Source of the DNA: Corynebacterium flavescens
Lineage (GTDB): Bacteria > Actinomycetota > Actinomycetes > Mycobacteriales > Mycobacteriaceae
Direction: 5' to 3'
Length of the DNA stretch: 43,467 nt
Assembly: GCF_008693105.1 (NCBI RefSeq)
Contig: NZ_VXKK01000019.1
Location: forward strand, 1-43,467
Shown here one piece after another: positions 36,111 to 43,467 of this stretch. Under the pieces are notes generated by a model. That model was given only the letters and a program-made list of their open reading frames with translations, ran no database searches and was not told the origin of the DNA. The translations under genes were made by a program, and so were the position numbers. Each line of letters opens with the position of its first letter. Within the stretch, counting starts at the first letter, position 1.

Positions 36111-36490
36111 AGAAGCCGGAAGGTGAGGAGCTTTCCGTTTGTTGCGGATCCGGTAAAGGCGTGGCGCCGATGTGCAATGCGGGCGCTGCCAAAGTACTCG
36201 CCGTGGGAACGCGCGTGCAGGCTGAGTAATTCTCCGCTGGCAGCGCCTGAGTCGATGCCGTGCGCTTTCTTCCACAGACGCAGGTGAAGCCCTATGGCCT
36301 CGTCGAAGTGATCTCGGCGCAGGTGCTGAAGAGGCCGCAGGCCGGCTGCGACTTCCACTGCTATGGTGACGAGCTCGCGGATAGAATCACGCGCGATAAT
36401 ATCCGCGGCAGCGGGCACGCGTTCATAGCGCACTTCATCGGGGGCGCGGTACAGCTTGAGGTGGGCAAAGCCGGGTATGGGCTGGTACAT
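36107..36490 (-). CDS. Rv3235 family protein
   Basis: A 127-residue protein matching the Rv3235 family in pattern: ELVTIAVEVAAGLRPLQHL, then GLHLRLWKKAHGI and a basic C-terminal beta-rich part (LLSLHARSHGEYFGSARIAH). Function is unknown in all species; the small basic domain could bind nucleic acid, but that is a guess. ATG 36490 is preferred over a frame continuing to 36610, whose extra residues are non-conserved and overlap the HAD promoter. Its 3' end overlaps the end of the secreted-protein gene by four bases tail-to-tail. Confidence 0.75.
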   Translation of the reverse strand: MYQPIPGFAHLKLYRAPDEVRYERVPAAADIIARDSIRELVTIAVEVAAGLRPLQHLRRDHFDEAIGLHLRLWKKAHGIDSGAASGELLSLHARSHGEYFGSARIAHRRHAFTGSATNGKLLTFRLL

Positions 36491-36580
36491 GGTGAGTACT
36501 GATTGTGCCACGGGACATCGCCAAGCGCAGCGTCTGGGAATTAGCTGTGAGGGGTGGGCGCAAATTACGGGGGACTTAGC

Positions 36581-36586
36581 TATACT
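36581..36586 (+). promoter_or_regulatory. -10 element upstream of the HAD gene
   Basis: TATACT lies 41 bases upstream of the HAD ATG; AAAGGA precedes the start, so this gene has a normal leader. Confidence 0.5.
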
Positions 36587-36627
36587 CACCAACGTAAATT
36601 CGTACCACAACCCTAAAGGAATAGTAG

Positions 36628-37038
36628 ATGCGCGGTCTCATCGTCGATTATGTCGGCGTGCTCGATGGCACTGAAGAAGACACGAAGCGTTGGCGGAACC
36701 TCTTCGCCGCAGCAAAGGCCAACGGCGTGGCCACTGCGATCTTGTCCAATGATGCCGGCGGCCCCCAGGCGGAGCATATCCGCGAATGGGAGTATCGCGG
36801 CATCGTCGACGCGGTCATCCTATCCGGGGAGATCGGGTCGGAAAAGCCTGAAATCGGCGCCTTCCGCGCTGCCGCTGATGCGCTCGAGCTTCCTTTGAAT
36901 GACTGCGTGATGGTGGATGATTCAATCCTCAACGTCCGCGCCGCCGTCGAGTTTGGCATGATCGGCATGCTTTACACCGTCTTTGACCGCACCAGCGTGG
37001 AAATCCAGGCCGTATTCGATATCGAGGGCGAGTTCTAG
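36628..37038 (+). CDS. HAD-superfamily hydrolase-like protein with atypical motif I
   Basis: A compact 136-residue HAD protein without a cap domain. Motif II Ser40 (AILSN), motif III Lys73 (GSEKPE) and motif IV Asp97/Asp98 (VMVDDS) are present. Motif I reads VDYVGVLDG, so the nucleophile Asp7 is present but the second Asp of DxD is Val9. That pattern weakens the usual phosphatase assignment; other HAD classes with DxG-type motifs act on non-phosphate substrates. The ATG has AAAGGA upstream. Its stop overlaps the GTG of the next gene by one base. Confidence 0.82.
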   Translation: MRGLIVDYVGVLDGTEEDTKRWRNLFAAAKANGVATAILSNDAGGPQAEHIREWEYRGIVDAVILSGEIGSEKPEIGAFRAAADALELPLNDCVMVDDSILNVRAAVEFGMIGMLYTVFDRTSVEIQAVFDIEGEF

Positions 37039-37553
37039 TGGCCAAGGAACGCGTCTACGTGCCCGCTACCTTTGCCATGCTGCGTGAACTCGCGGAGACG
37101 GGCAGCGTGGCTGCGCGCTCCGGGTGGGGGTTCATGTTAACCCCGGCCCTGCGCGAGTTTTATACGGACGGCGATGAGGAAGAGATTGCCTATTCCGCAT
37201 TCTTGGAGGCTTCGATGGCCTCGTTGCGGCTGTTGGCCATCGGGGATGAGGCTGACTTTCCCCACCGCCGCGTCGTCATCTCAGTAGACATAGACCAGGG
37301 CGCCATCAAGCCGCAGCCAGAAATGGGCGAGCCCGTGGTCAAGCTCGACCCAGCTGTGTTCAGCACCGAGGATGTCGCAGCGATCCACGTCGACATCGAG
37401 GAATCAGAGGCGGCAACGAGCAAGGCCATTGAGGTCATCGACACCGCAGATCTCGGCGATGAGGACGCGGAACTAGCCGTTGGAGATGCCCTCGACAACT
37501 TCATGGCTTTCTACGATCCCTCTGAGCTGCCCTTCTTGGTGGAGCTTCTCTAG
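37038..37553 (+). CDS. DUF6912 family protein
   Basis: A 171-residue acidic protein beginning KERVYVPATFAMLRELAETG, typical of the DUF6912 family found beside rsgA/aroA in actinobacteria. Predicted mainly alpha/beta with no recognisable catalytic motif. Function is unknown. The GTG start overlaps the HAD stop by one base, so translation is coupled. Its stop (37551-37553) interlocks with the rsgA stop on the other strand (37550-37552), leaving no intergenic space. Confidence 0.83.
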   Translation: MAKERVYVPATFAMLRELAETGSVAARSGWGFMLTPALREFYTDGDEEEIAYSAFLEASMASLRLLAIGDEADFPHRRVVISVDIDQGAIKPQPEMGEPVVKLDPAVFSTEDVAAIHVDIEESEAATSKAIEVIDTADLGDEDAELAVGDALDNFMAFYDPSELPFLVELL

Positions 37554-38563
37554 CTTTCCCAATCCACGTTGCTGCGCAGCGCAACCAACAGCTTGCGCAC
37601 GGCGTCACGCCTGCGCGCGGAGGCGGAATCGGGGGCGATGAGGCGGGGATCATCGAGCCCGCACTCTGGATCGGCAGGGGGGCCCAGGTGCGTGCAGCCA
37701 CGTGGGCATTCCCGGGTGGCCTCGGCCAGATCTCCGAAGACGCCGATCACAGTATCGGCGTCGACATGCGCCAAACCGAAAGAACGAATGCCCGGGGTAT
37801 CTATGAGCCAGCCGGCATCCTCCGGCAAACGCAGCGCCACGGACTGTGTTGAGGTGTGCCGGCCTTTGCCCACCGCAGAGACCTCGCCGGTCTCGCGATG
37901 TGCATCGGGAATAAGCCGATTGACCAAAGTGGACTTGCCTACCCCGGAGTGCCCGATGAAAGCGGTGATTTGGCCATCGATGATGGCATGGACGGCATCG
38001 AGAGTGTCATCCACACCCGCGTTGACTACGGGAACATCAAGATCCGCGAATTCTGCCGCAAAAGGGCTGGGATCGGTCAAGTCTGTCTTGGTCAGGCAAA
38101 GGATCGGGCGCACATTGCCCACGAAGGCGGCGATGAGAGCGCGTTCGACAAACCCGGAGCGTGGCGGAGGATCTGCAACGGCAGTAACGATGAGCATTTG
38201 ATCCGCATTTGCCACCACGATGCGTTCATAAGGATCAGTGTCATCGGCGGTGCGGCGCAGGACGGAGGTCCGATCCTCAAGGCGTACGATCCTTGCCAAT
38301 GTGCCCTCGCGCCCCGAGGTATCGCCGACGACGCCGACGCGATCTCCCACCTCAACGGCGGTGCGACCCATCTCGCGGGCGCGCATGGCTACGACGACGG
38401 GTCCGTCATCGAGGGCTACGCCCCACCGTCCGCGATCCTTGGTGATGACCATCCCGAACTTGGCGTTCTTATGGCTGGGACGGTCTTTGGTGCGCGGGCG
38501 AGAGCCCTTGCCTGGGCGGACACGGACGTCGGACTCATCGAAACTGCGGGAACTTCTAGCCAT
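37550..38563 (-). CDS. rsgA: Ribosome small subunit-dependent GTPase A
   Basis: A 337-residue circularly permuted GTPase for late 30S maturation. An N-terminal OB fold (about 35-105) precedes G4 (CLTKTD), G1 ([12 protein letters not shown]) and G3 (DTPGIRSFG) in the permuted order. The C-terminal zinc knuckle is [10 protein letters not shown] followed by PECGLDD. ATG 38563 overlaps the aroA stop by eight bases. Frames further upstream are out-of-frame translations of aroA. The pair aroA-rsgA is conserved in actinobacteria and is one transcript here. Confidence 0.94.
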   Translation of the reverse strand: MARSSRSFDESDVRVRPGKGSRPRTKDRPSHKNAKFGMVITKDRGRWGVALDDGPVVVAMRAREMGRTAVEVGDRVGVVGDTSGREGTLARIVRLEDRTSVLRRTADDTDPYERIVVANADQMLIVTAVADPPPRSGFVERALIAAFVGNVRPILCLTKTDLTDPSPFAAEFADLDVPVVNAGVDDTLDAVHAIIDGQITAFIGHSGVGKSTLVNRLIPDAHRETGEVSAVGKGRHTSTQSVALRLPEDAGWLIDTPGIRSFGLAHVDADTVIGVFGDLAEATRECPRGCTHLGPPADPECGLDDPRLIAPDSASARRRDAVRKLLVALRSNVDWES

Positions 38564-39815
38564 GAAGCATGTTCTCCCACATGGACTCGAACTCTGGGAG
38601 CGTTTTTGCGGTGCAAGCAATATCATCGACTTCGACGCCTGGCACACGCAGCCCAATGATCGCGCCTGCGGTGGCCATGCGGTGATCCGCCCACGCCTTC
38701 CACGGCCCGCCGTGCAAGGTAGCCGGTTCGATATAGAGGCCGTCGCCAAGCTCGGTGACTTTGCCTCCCAAGCCATTGAGGTTAGAGGCCAAGGCCGCCA
38801 GGCGGTCCGTCTCGTGGCCGCGTAGGTGCGCGATGCCCGTGAGGCGCGAAGGGCTGTCCGCCAGTGCGCACAGAGCAGCGATGGTGGGGGTGAGCTCGCC
38901 GACGTCCCCCAAGTCACGCTCAATGCCGCTTAAGCGCGCGCCAACGGGCGCTAAGACCGAAAGCTTGGAACCTTCTAGAGTGACTTTAGCGCCCATATCT
39001 TCGAGGATTGGGCGAATGGCGTCACCCGGCTGCGTGGTGCGGGCTGGCCAATCAGCGATGGTGACTTCGCCTCCTGCTACTGCGGCTGCGGCGAGGAAGG
39101 GCGTGGCGTTGGAGAGATCGGGCTCAATCTGCCACTGTCTGCCGGCTATAGCGCCTGGCTCTACCCTCCAAGAGTTTTCGCCTTCGTGGACCGTGACTCC
39201 GGCTTCACGCAGCATCTCCACGGTCATCTCAATGTGAGGCAGGGAAGGAAGCGCCGCGCCGCGGTGAGTCACGGTTATGCCCTGGCGGTAGCGCGCGCCG
39301 CTGAGTAGGAGTCCCGATACGAATTGGGAAGATGCAGAAGCGTCCACGGTAACCTCACCGCCCTCAGGGGTACCCTGCGAGACGATAGTCAGCGGCAGGG
39401 TATCTCCCTCTACCTCGACGCCGAGGTCGCGCAATGCTTGCACGGTGGTGTGCATAGGCCGGCTACGCGCTTGCTCATCGCCGTCCATGTGCACCGGGCC
39501 TTGCGCCAAAGCCGCCACGGGAGGAAGGAATCGCATGACCGTGCCTGCCAGGCCGCAGTCGACGTCGGCCCCGTGCAATGGGCCCGGAGTAACGGTGACG
39601 GTGGAACCGGAGTGGGAAAACCCTATGCCCATAGCTGAGAGGGCTTCTTCCATGAGGCGAGTATCGCGCGACTCGAGCGGATTGTGCAGGATAGAGGGGG
39701 AATCGGCGAGTGCGGCGAGCACATAGGCGCGGTTGGTGATGGACTTTGAACCGGGAATGCTGGTTTCCCAATGCAGCGGTTCGGATGCTTGCGGTGCGGT
39801 CCAAGAAATAGGCAT
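38556..39815 (-). CDS. aroA: 3-phosphoshikimate 1-carboxyvinyltransferase (EPSP synthase)
   Basis: A 419-residue EPSP synthase of the shikimate pathway. The N-terminal substrate loop reads [19 protein letters not shown], with [16 protein letters not shown] as the family signature; later motifs are [14 protein letters not shown] and [17 protein letters not shown]. The start is set at ATG 39815 because TATTAT on the minus strand lies seven bases upstream and no ribosome binding site exists. Two further in-frame ATGs (39824 and 39836) fall within or upstream of this -10, so they are unlikely. It is divergent from the SRAP gene and overlaps rsgA at the 3' end. Confidence 0.93.
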   Translation of the reverse strand: MPISWTAPQASEPLHWETSIPGSKSITNRAYVLAALADSPSILHNPLESRDTRLMEEALSAMGIGFSHSGSTVTVTPGPLHGADVDCGLAGTVMRFLPPVAALAQGPVHMDGDEQARSRPMHTTVQALRDLGVEVEGDTLPLTIVSQGTPEGGEVTVDASASSQFVSGLLLSGARYRQGITVTHRGAALPSLPHIEMTVEMLREAGVTVHEGENSWRVEPGAIAGRQWQIEPDLSNATPFLAAAAVAGGEVTIADWPARTTQPGDAIRPILEDMGAKVTLEGSKLSVLAPVGARLSGIERDLGDVGELTPTIAALCALADSPSRLTGIAHLRGHETDRLAALASNLNGLGGKVTELGDGLYIEPATLHGGPWKAWADHRMATAGAIIGLRVPGVEVDDIACTAKTLPEFESMWENMLHG

Positions 39816-39821
39816 GTAGTC

Positions 39822-39828
39822 CATAATA
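39822..39828. promoter_or_regulatory. Shared -10 region for divergent aroA and SRAP genes
   Basis: On the minus strand TATTAT (39823-39828) is followed by seven bases and the aroA ATG. On the plus strand CATAAT (39822-39827) is followed by seven bases and the SRAP ATG. The two -10 elements use the same base pairs, so RNA polymerase can serve only one direction at a time. Confidence 0.65.
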
Positions 39829-39834
39829 GGGGGC

Positions 39835-40491
39835 ATGTGCGGAAGATTTGTTTTGTTCACCGAGTCCTTGCTTGCTGAGGTTGGCAACCTGCCTGGCGTG
39901 GGCGAGGTGCATGCCCCACAAGGCATACCCGGCCCGCGCTTTAACATTGCTCCCACCCAGGTTGTGCCCGCTGTGCGCTTGCGCGAGGAACTGGCACAGG
40001 TCGATCCCGCGCGCTGGGGCTTGCTGCCGGGATGGAAGAAGGATGAGTCGGGCCCACCGCTTTTTAATGCCCGCGCAGAAACCGTGCGTTCCAAGCCTTC
40101 TTTTCGTGCCGCCTTCAAGGCACAGCGTTGCCTCATTCCCATGAACGGCTATTACGAATGGCATGATGACGGCGCGGGCAAGGCCCCTTACTACGTAACC
40201 AGAGGTGAAGGGCTGCTGTGGGCGGCTGGGCTGTGGGAAGAGGGTCTTGAGCGGCTTTCTGCAACCATCGTGACAACGGCTGCCACCCCGGAGATGGAGT
40301 GGTTGCACGATAGGTTGCCCCGCTTCCTCGGGGAAGAGGAAGTGCGCACGTGGGCCACGGGTTCTCCGGAGGAGGCCGCTTCGCTGCTAGCGCCGACCGG
40401 GCTGGAGGACTTTTCGGCGCGGAAGGCTGATAAGGCCGTGGGCAATGTCTCCAACGACTATCCCGCCCTTATCGGGACCTTCGGGGTTTAG
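39835..40491 (+). CDS. SOS response-associated peptidase (SRAP/HMCES-YedK family)
   Basis: A 218-residue SRAP protein that crosslinks to abasic sites in single-stranded DNA. The catalytic Cys2 follows the initiator Met, which is removed (MCGRFVLF), so the start is fixed at 39835. Other active-site residues are Asn78 (FNARAET), Glu108 (GYYEW) and His158 (LHDRLP). The region SNDYPALIG closes the fold. It shields abasic sites and channels them into repair. It is leaderless and shares its -10 region with divergent aroA. Confidence 0.94.
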   Translation: MCGRFVLFTESLLAEVGNLPGVGEVHAPQGIPGPRFNIAPTQVVPAVRLREELAQVDPARWGLLPGWKKDESGPPLFNARAETVRSKPSFRAAFKAQRCLIPMNGYYEWHDDGAGKAPYYVTRGEGLLWAAGLWEEGLERLSATIVTTAATPEMEWLHDRLPRFLGEEEVRTWATGSPEEAASLLAPTGLEDFSARKADKAVGNVSNDYPALIGTFGV

Positions 40492-40588
40492 AGTGCAGTG
40501 ATTTTGTTGGTCAGCACCGAGCCCGATCATTCAGGATAGGCCGGATGGCCTTGCTACCGCACTACCGAGTTCTGGCTAGGCGGCCCGT

Positions 40589-40626
40589 CTGTGGATAACC
40601 GCCCGGTCTTGGTGGGTTATCCACAG
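40589..40626. repeat. Inverted pair of consensus DnaA boxes
   Basis: ctgtggataacc (40589-40600) and ggttatccacag (40615-40626) are perfect 12-bp inverted repeats 14 bases apart. Each contains TTATCCACA, the strongest DnaA box, on opposite strands. The site lies in the region before the HNH gene, 64 bases upstream of its chosen start. Confidence 0.85.
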
Positions 40627-40689
40627 TTCTCCGCCTTGGTGCGGGTTGGGGATTGTCGCACCGCTTGGCGGTGCCTTAGCGTGGCGTAC

Positions 40690-41694
40690 ATGGGCTTGCA
40701 GGAGTACTTCGCACAACTTGGCCGGGGTGTTGACCTCGTGGCCGAGTGCTCGGGGCTATCTGCGCCGGACCTTGAGAAGATGGGGGCCAGTGCGCAGGAT
40801 GCCGCCGAGCTTATAAGCCTGCACACCATCTACTTCGGTACTACTCCCTATACCGGCAAGCAGCGCTCGGCTATTGACGCGGCCAGGCGCAACGGGCACC
40901 CCCTGAGCACCCTGCGCTTGATCGAATCTTTTACCCGCCGCGTTAGAGGACAACTAGCCGCATGGAACCTGCGACTAGAGCTATGCGCCACGCCCAGCGA
41001 GCAGGTTGATGCGGTAGCCAGGCGCCGGCTGCGCGAAATGCGTGTTCCCCGCACGTATTGCGAGCGCGCGCTGCTGCGCCAGCACCCCAACGGGCTAGCT
41101 ACCTTGACCGTGACCGGTAATGGGTTGGATATGGCGGATGCTTTCCGGACCATTGACCAGAATCGACCAGGGGAAAGTTTTATCGCCCGCATGCTCGGCA
41201 AGGCAGACGAGGCCACCACACGTACTCGTGTGACGACCATGGCAGTCCTCCAGTTGGAGGACTACGGGAAGCTTGTACGTCGCGAGCGCGATGATGTGAT
41301 GATACGCACCACCAGTGGGGCTGTTATCACCGGCGCGCAGCTTGTAGAGCGTGCTTGTGCCAACGAGGGTCTTATTACGGTGATAAGCCGTACGCTGGGG
41401 CCGGTGGACTTGTACCGCTTTGAGCGCTTCGCGTCGGTCAAGCAGCGCACGATGCTGGCAGCAGAGCACCCCACGTGTGCGTGGCCGGGCTGTAGCATCC
41501 CGGCAGAGCGAGGGCAGTTTCACCATCTCACGCCGTGGAGTCATGGTGGGGAGACTAACGTTGCCAACCTGGTGACCTTGTGTAGCTACCACAACGGGGT
41601 TAATGAGGATGATCCGAATGCGCCACCACGGCGCGGGCGCCTTACCCGCCAAGGCGGGACAATAGTCTGGCAGCCACCACACACCAGCCGTTAG
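40690..41694 (+). CDS. HNH endonuclease signature protein with DUF222-like N-terminal region
   Basis: A 334-residue protein whose C-terminal HNH domain holds CAWPGCSIPAERGQFHHLTP, WSHGGETNVANLVTLCSYHN with His and Asn residues and two zinc-binding Cys pairs. The N-terminal 230 residues are helical and resemble the DUF222/13E12 repeat family that is common and variable in actinobacteria; function is unproven. ATG 40690 fits a TAGCGT -10 seven bases upstream with TTGTCG 18 bases further up. GTG 40591 is in frame and would translate the DnaA-box palindrome. The next gene lies on the opposite strand. Confidence 0.82.
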   Translation: MGLQEYFAQLGRGVDLVAECSGLSAPDLEKMGASAQDAAELISLHTIYFGTTPYTGKQRSAIDAARRNGHPLSTLRLIESFTRRVRGQLAAWNLRLELCATPSEQVDAVARRRLREMRVPRTYCERALLRQHPNGLATLTVTGNGLDMADAFRTIDQNRPGESFIARMLGKADEATTRTRVTTMAVLQLEDYGKLVRRERDDVMIRTTSGAVITGAQLVERACANEGLITVISRTLGPVDLYRFERFASVKQRTMLAAEHPTCAWPGCSIPAERGQFHHLTPWSHGGETNVANLVTLCSYHNGVNEDDPNAPPRRGRLTRQGGTIVWQPPHTSR

Positions 41695-41918
41695 GACAAC
41701 ACCGCCTAACGGCGACTTCCCGCACCCCAAAACAAACCCCAGCGGGCAAGCGGGCAGGACTGTGACTGTGCGGTGGAGATGATCCCGGAAAATACCGGCA
41801 AGGGACTCGCATTTTGCCTGCCACTCCCACCGTGGACTCTAAAAAACCAAGAAGAGCTGCTTATCGGCTGGCGCCAGGCAGATACCAGGGGAGGAACGGA
41901 GGCCGGGGAGGAAAGAGT

Positions 41919-42422
41919 TTAATCCGCCACGATGTCGGCGAAGGTGGCGTCGATAAGCTTTGCCAGGTCTTCGGCATTCATAGAGATGTCCAGACCACGC
42001 CTGCCACCGGAAAAGTAGATGGTATCGAAGAGGATGGCGGTCTCATCAATGACAGTGGGCAGGGGGTGCTTTTGGCCTAGGGGAGAGATTCCCCCGGGGA
42101 TATAGCCTGAGGATTTGGAGGCGTCGGCGGGATCGGCCATGGTGGCCTTGTGGGCGTTATGAGCTGCTGCAGCCTTCTTCAGGCTCAGCCGATGAGAGAC
42201 AGGCAGGACGCATACCGCGAGCTGGCGACGTGGACCTTTCCCGGCGCTGAGATCCACCATGAGGGTCTTAAAGATGCGATCTGGGTCGACGTCGAGAGCA
42301 GAGGCCGCGTGCTCGCCAAAGTGATCTGTGCCGCCCTCAAAAGTGGACACCTCGTGGGCTACGCCTGCCTCCTCGAGAACCTTGAGCGCGGGAGTTGCTG
42401 CGTGCGGGGTTTTCTTAGCCAT
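41919..42422 (-). CDS. ybaK: YbaK/EbsC-type Cys-tRNA(Pro) deacylase
   Basis: A 167-residue YbaK-family trans-editing protein. Motifs are [15 protein letters not shown] with the conserved Lys, then [20 protein letters not shown], and [18 protein letters not shown] with the GxxSP-type loop. It hydrolyses mischarged aminoacyl-tRNA, mainly Cys-tRNA(Pro). It is divergent from sigH; the start codons are only 37 bases apart, so the two promoters overlap. The length is normal. Confidence 0.9.
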   Translation of the reverse strand: MAKKTPHAATPALKVLEEAGVAHEVSTFEGGTDHFGEHAASALDVDPDRIFKTLMVDLSAGKGPRRQLAVCVLPVSHRLSLKKAAAAHNAHKATMADPADASKSSGYIPGGISPLGQKHPLPTVIDETAILFDTIYFSGGRRGLDISMNAEDLAKLIDATFADIVAD

Positions 42423-42446
42423 GGTGGGGATTGTAGTAGCGCACGA

Positions 42447-42452
42447 TAGTAT
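42447..42452 (+). promoter_or_regulatory. -10 element for leaderless sigH
   Basis: TAGTAT is followed by ggaaaac (seven bases) and GTG 42460. The ATG at 42451 lies within the element. Confidence 0.5.
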
Positions 42453-42459
42453 GGAAAAC

Positions 42460-43062
42460 GTGGCTACTGAAACTTTAAGCGCAAAAGAGCTGCAGCGCCG
42501 CTTCGAGGAGCAGGCTCTGCCGCTTTTGGATCAGCTCTACGGGGGAGCTATGCGGATGACGCGAAACCCTCAGGATGCCGAGGATCTAGTCCAAGAAACG
42601 TATCTCAAGGCTTATAACTCCTTCGGCTCCTTCAAACAGGGGACTAACCTCAAGGCGTGGTTGTACCGCATCATGACCAATTCCTATATCAACTCCTACC
42701 GCAAGGCGAAGCGGCGCCCCACGGAATCTTCCGCGGATGAGTTGAGTGATTTCCAGCTCTATACCACCTCAGGACATGACTCGACGGGGCTGGAGTCCGC
42801 CGAGGTAGAGGCGTTGAAAAGGATGCCGGATTCCGCAATTTCCCAGGCCATGAATGATCTCCCGGAGGACTATCGCATGGTGGTTTACTATGCGGATGTG
42901 GTTGGTCTGGCCTATAAGGAGATCGCCGAAGTGATGGGCACCCCACTGGGGACCGTAATGAGCAGGCTGCATCGTGGAAGAAAACTACTGCGCTCCGCGT
43001 TGAAGAATGTAGCGAAAGAACACGGCATCGGAAACGGCCACCCAGATACGGAAGAGAAATAA
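42460..43062 (+). CDS. sigH: ECF sigma factor SigH
   Basis: A 200-residue group IV sigma factor with sigma2 ([20 protein letters not shown], then [17 protein letters not shown]) and sigma4 ([20 protein letters not shown] and [19 protein letters not shown]). It directs the thiol-oxidative and heat stress regulon. The downstream gene encodes its ZAS anti-sigma factor with a one-base overlap. GTG 42460 is chosen from the leaderless-promoter pattern; ATG 42451 is an in-frame alternative adding three residues. The ybaK gene is divergent. Confidence 0.93.
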   Translation: MATETLSAKELQRRFEEQALPLLDQLYGGAMRMTRNPQDAEDLVQETYLKAYNSFGSFKQGTNLKAWLYRIMTNSYINSYRKAKRRPTESSADELSDFQLYTTSGHDSTGLESAEVEALKRMPDSAISQAMNDLPEDYRMVVYYADVVGLAYKEIAEVMGTPLGTVMSRLHRGRKLLRSALKNVAKEHGIGNGHPDTEEK

Positions 43063-43328
43063 TGAAACGCACGAAGGAAAACAACTGTGGTGCGTGCACT
43101 TCTCCCGAGGTGCAGGCTTTGTTTTGTGAGTTATTAGATAGCACCACGAGCTATGCCCGTGCGCTGGAAATCCGCGAGCACATCGCGCAGTGTGACACCT
43201 GCCAAGAGCGTCTAGAGAGCGAGGAGGTGGTACGCGCGCTAGTGCGCAAGTGCTGCCTAGAGGCAAAAGCCCCGCAGAATCTCCGGCAGCGCATCAGCGT
43301 GGAAATCACGCAGATTACTGTGCGCTAA
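43062..43328 (+). CDS. rshA: Zinc-dependent anti-sigma factor RshA
   Basis: An 88-residue ZAS-type anti-sigma factor. The redox switch is His40, Cys44 and Cys47 in REHIAQCDTCQERL (HxxxCxxC), with Cys9 and Cys12 near the N-terminus as further thiols. Oxidation releases SigH. Its ATG overlaps the sigH stop (TAATG). The stop is 13 bases before the right terminal repeat; in C. glutamicum whcE would follow, so the region after it is missing here or lies beyond the window. Confidence 0.93.
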   Translation: MKRTKENNCGACTSPEVQALFCELLDSTTSYARALEIREHIAQCDTCQERLESEEVVRALVRKCCLEAKAPQNLRQRISVEITQITVR

Positions 43329-43341
43329 AGACGGCAAAAGG

Positions 43342-43466
43342 GGGCTAAGGAGCAGGAAGTGTGTCTGGATTTTGCTCTTTGCACTGGTAAGTATGTATAA
43401 ATGCCGGTTTTATATTCCCTGACGGAATATAAACGCCCGAAAGCCGGCCAATACCGCGTTTTAGGC
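43342..43466. repeat. Right arm of the 125-bp perfect terminal inverted repeat
   Basis: Exact reverse complement of bases 1-125. The internal 10-bp hairpin is at 43409-43433. No gene is present in it. The repeat separates rshA from whatever lies to its right. Confidence 0.97.
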
Positions 43467-43467
43467 C

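Noticed and set aside
38564..38923. Longer N-terminus for RsgA
   Set aside because: The extra 120 residues are an out-of-frame translation of aroA; ATG 38563 gives the family length and an ATG/TAG overlap typical of coupled genes.
39816..40142. Longer N-terminus for AroA
   Set aside because: It is antisense to the SRAP gene, whose active-site Cys2 fixes its own frame; EPSP synthase normally begins just before the PGSKS loop.
41773..41922. 49-codon GTG-started open frame between the HNH gene and ybaK
   Set aside because: No ribosome binding site or recognisable similarity and it overlaps the 3' end of ybaK; nothing supports translation.

Overview
The window is a 43.5-kb, gene-dense, high-GC stretch of an actinobacterial chromosome that I assign to the genus Corynebacterium; I cannot name the species. 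The basis is conserved gene order recalled from C. glutamicum and Mycobacterium tuberculosis: lytR/LCP - wbbL - GDP-mannose pyrophosphorylase - whiB2 - Rv3259-like protein - DUF3499 - manB - tobH - manA, then tmk - mtrA - mtrB - lpqB - comF - hpf - secA1, then the Rv3235-like gene - HAD - DUF6912 - rsgA - aroA - SRAP - ybaK - sigH - rshA. No rRNA, tRNA, CRISPR array, transposase or phage gene was seen.

Layout. (1) 1-125 and 43342-43466 are the two arms of a perfect 125-bp inverted repeat at the extreme ends of the window. (2) 227-7211 is an accessory amine-catabolism cluster on the minus strand: putrescine oxidase, tandem-domain universal stress protein, APC-type amine permease, succinate-semialdehyde-type dehydrogenase and an MFS exporter. 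A divergent TetR regulator (7363-8037) and a palindromic operator lie upstream. The permease is broken by one in-frame UGA at a position where the family normally has Trp. (3) 8034-15966 is the core cell-envelope/mannosylation block, with WhiB2. (4) 16007-22055 is a sulfite-assimilation and sirohaem module (fpr2, cysI, cysX, cysY, cysZ, cobA) placed between manB and tobH. It lacks the cysH, cysD and cysN genes that sit inside the C. glutamicum operon, and it carries a McbR-like operator. (5) 22200-24475 resumes with tobH and manA, followed by a proline-rich membrane protein and a small DUF4259-like gene where sahH would be expected. (6) 25885-35208 holds tmk, the MtrAB-LpqB signalling operon, comF, hpf and secA. 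(7) 35301-43328 holds a secreted protein, the Rv3235-like gene, HAD/DUF6912, rsgA-aroA, a divergent SRAP DNA-repair gene, an HNH/DUF222 gene preceded by an inverted pair of consensus DnaA boxes, ybaK, and sigH-rshA.

How the parts work together. The puo cluster would import and oxidise putrescine, pass the aldehyde to a dehydrogenase, and be controlled by the TetR protein. manC, manB and manA supply GDP-mannose, and wbbL and the LCP protein act on arabinogalactan linkage to the wall. The cys module reduces sulfite to sulfide with electrons from Fpr2 and makes part of its own sirohaem. MtrAB-LpqB controls wall and osmotic responses. SigH-RshA is a redox/heat-stress switch. Many genes start 7-8 bases after a TAnnnT-type -10 element with no ribosome binding site, suggesting frequent leaderless transcription; I used this to choose several starts.

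The most useful second-look items are the terminal inverted repeat (possibly an assembly boundary at a dispersed repeat), the UGA-interrupted permease, the relocated cys module without cysHDN, the shared -10 between divergent aroA and SRAP genes, the DnaA-box palindrome, and the missing standard start codon of mtrB. I did not find a clearly new multi-gene system; most of the window is well-known core genome.
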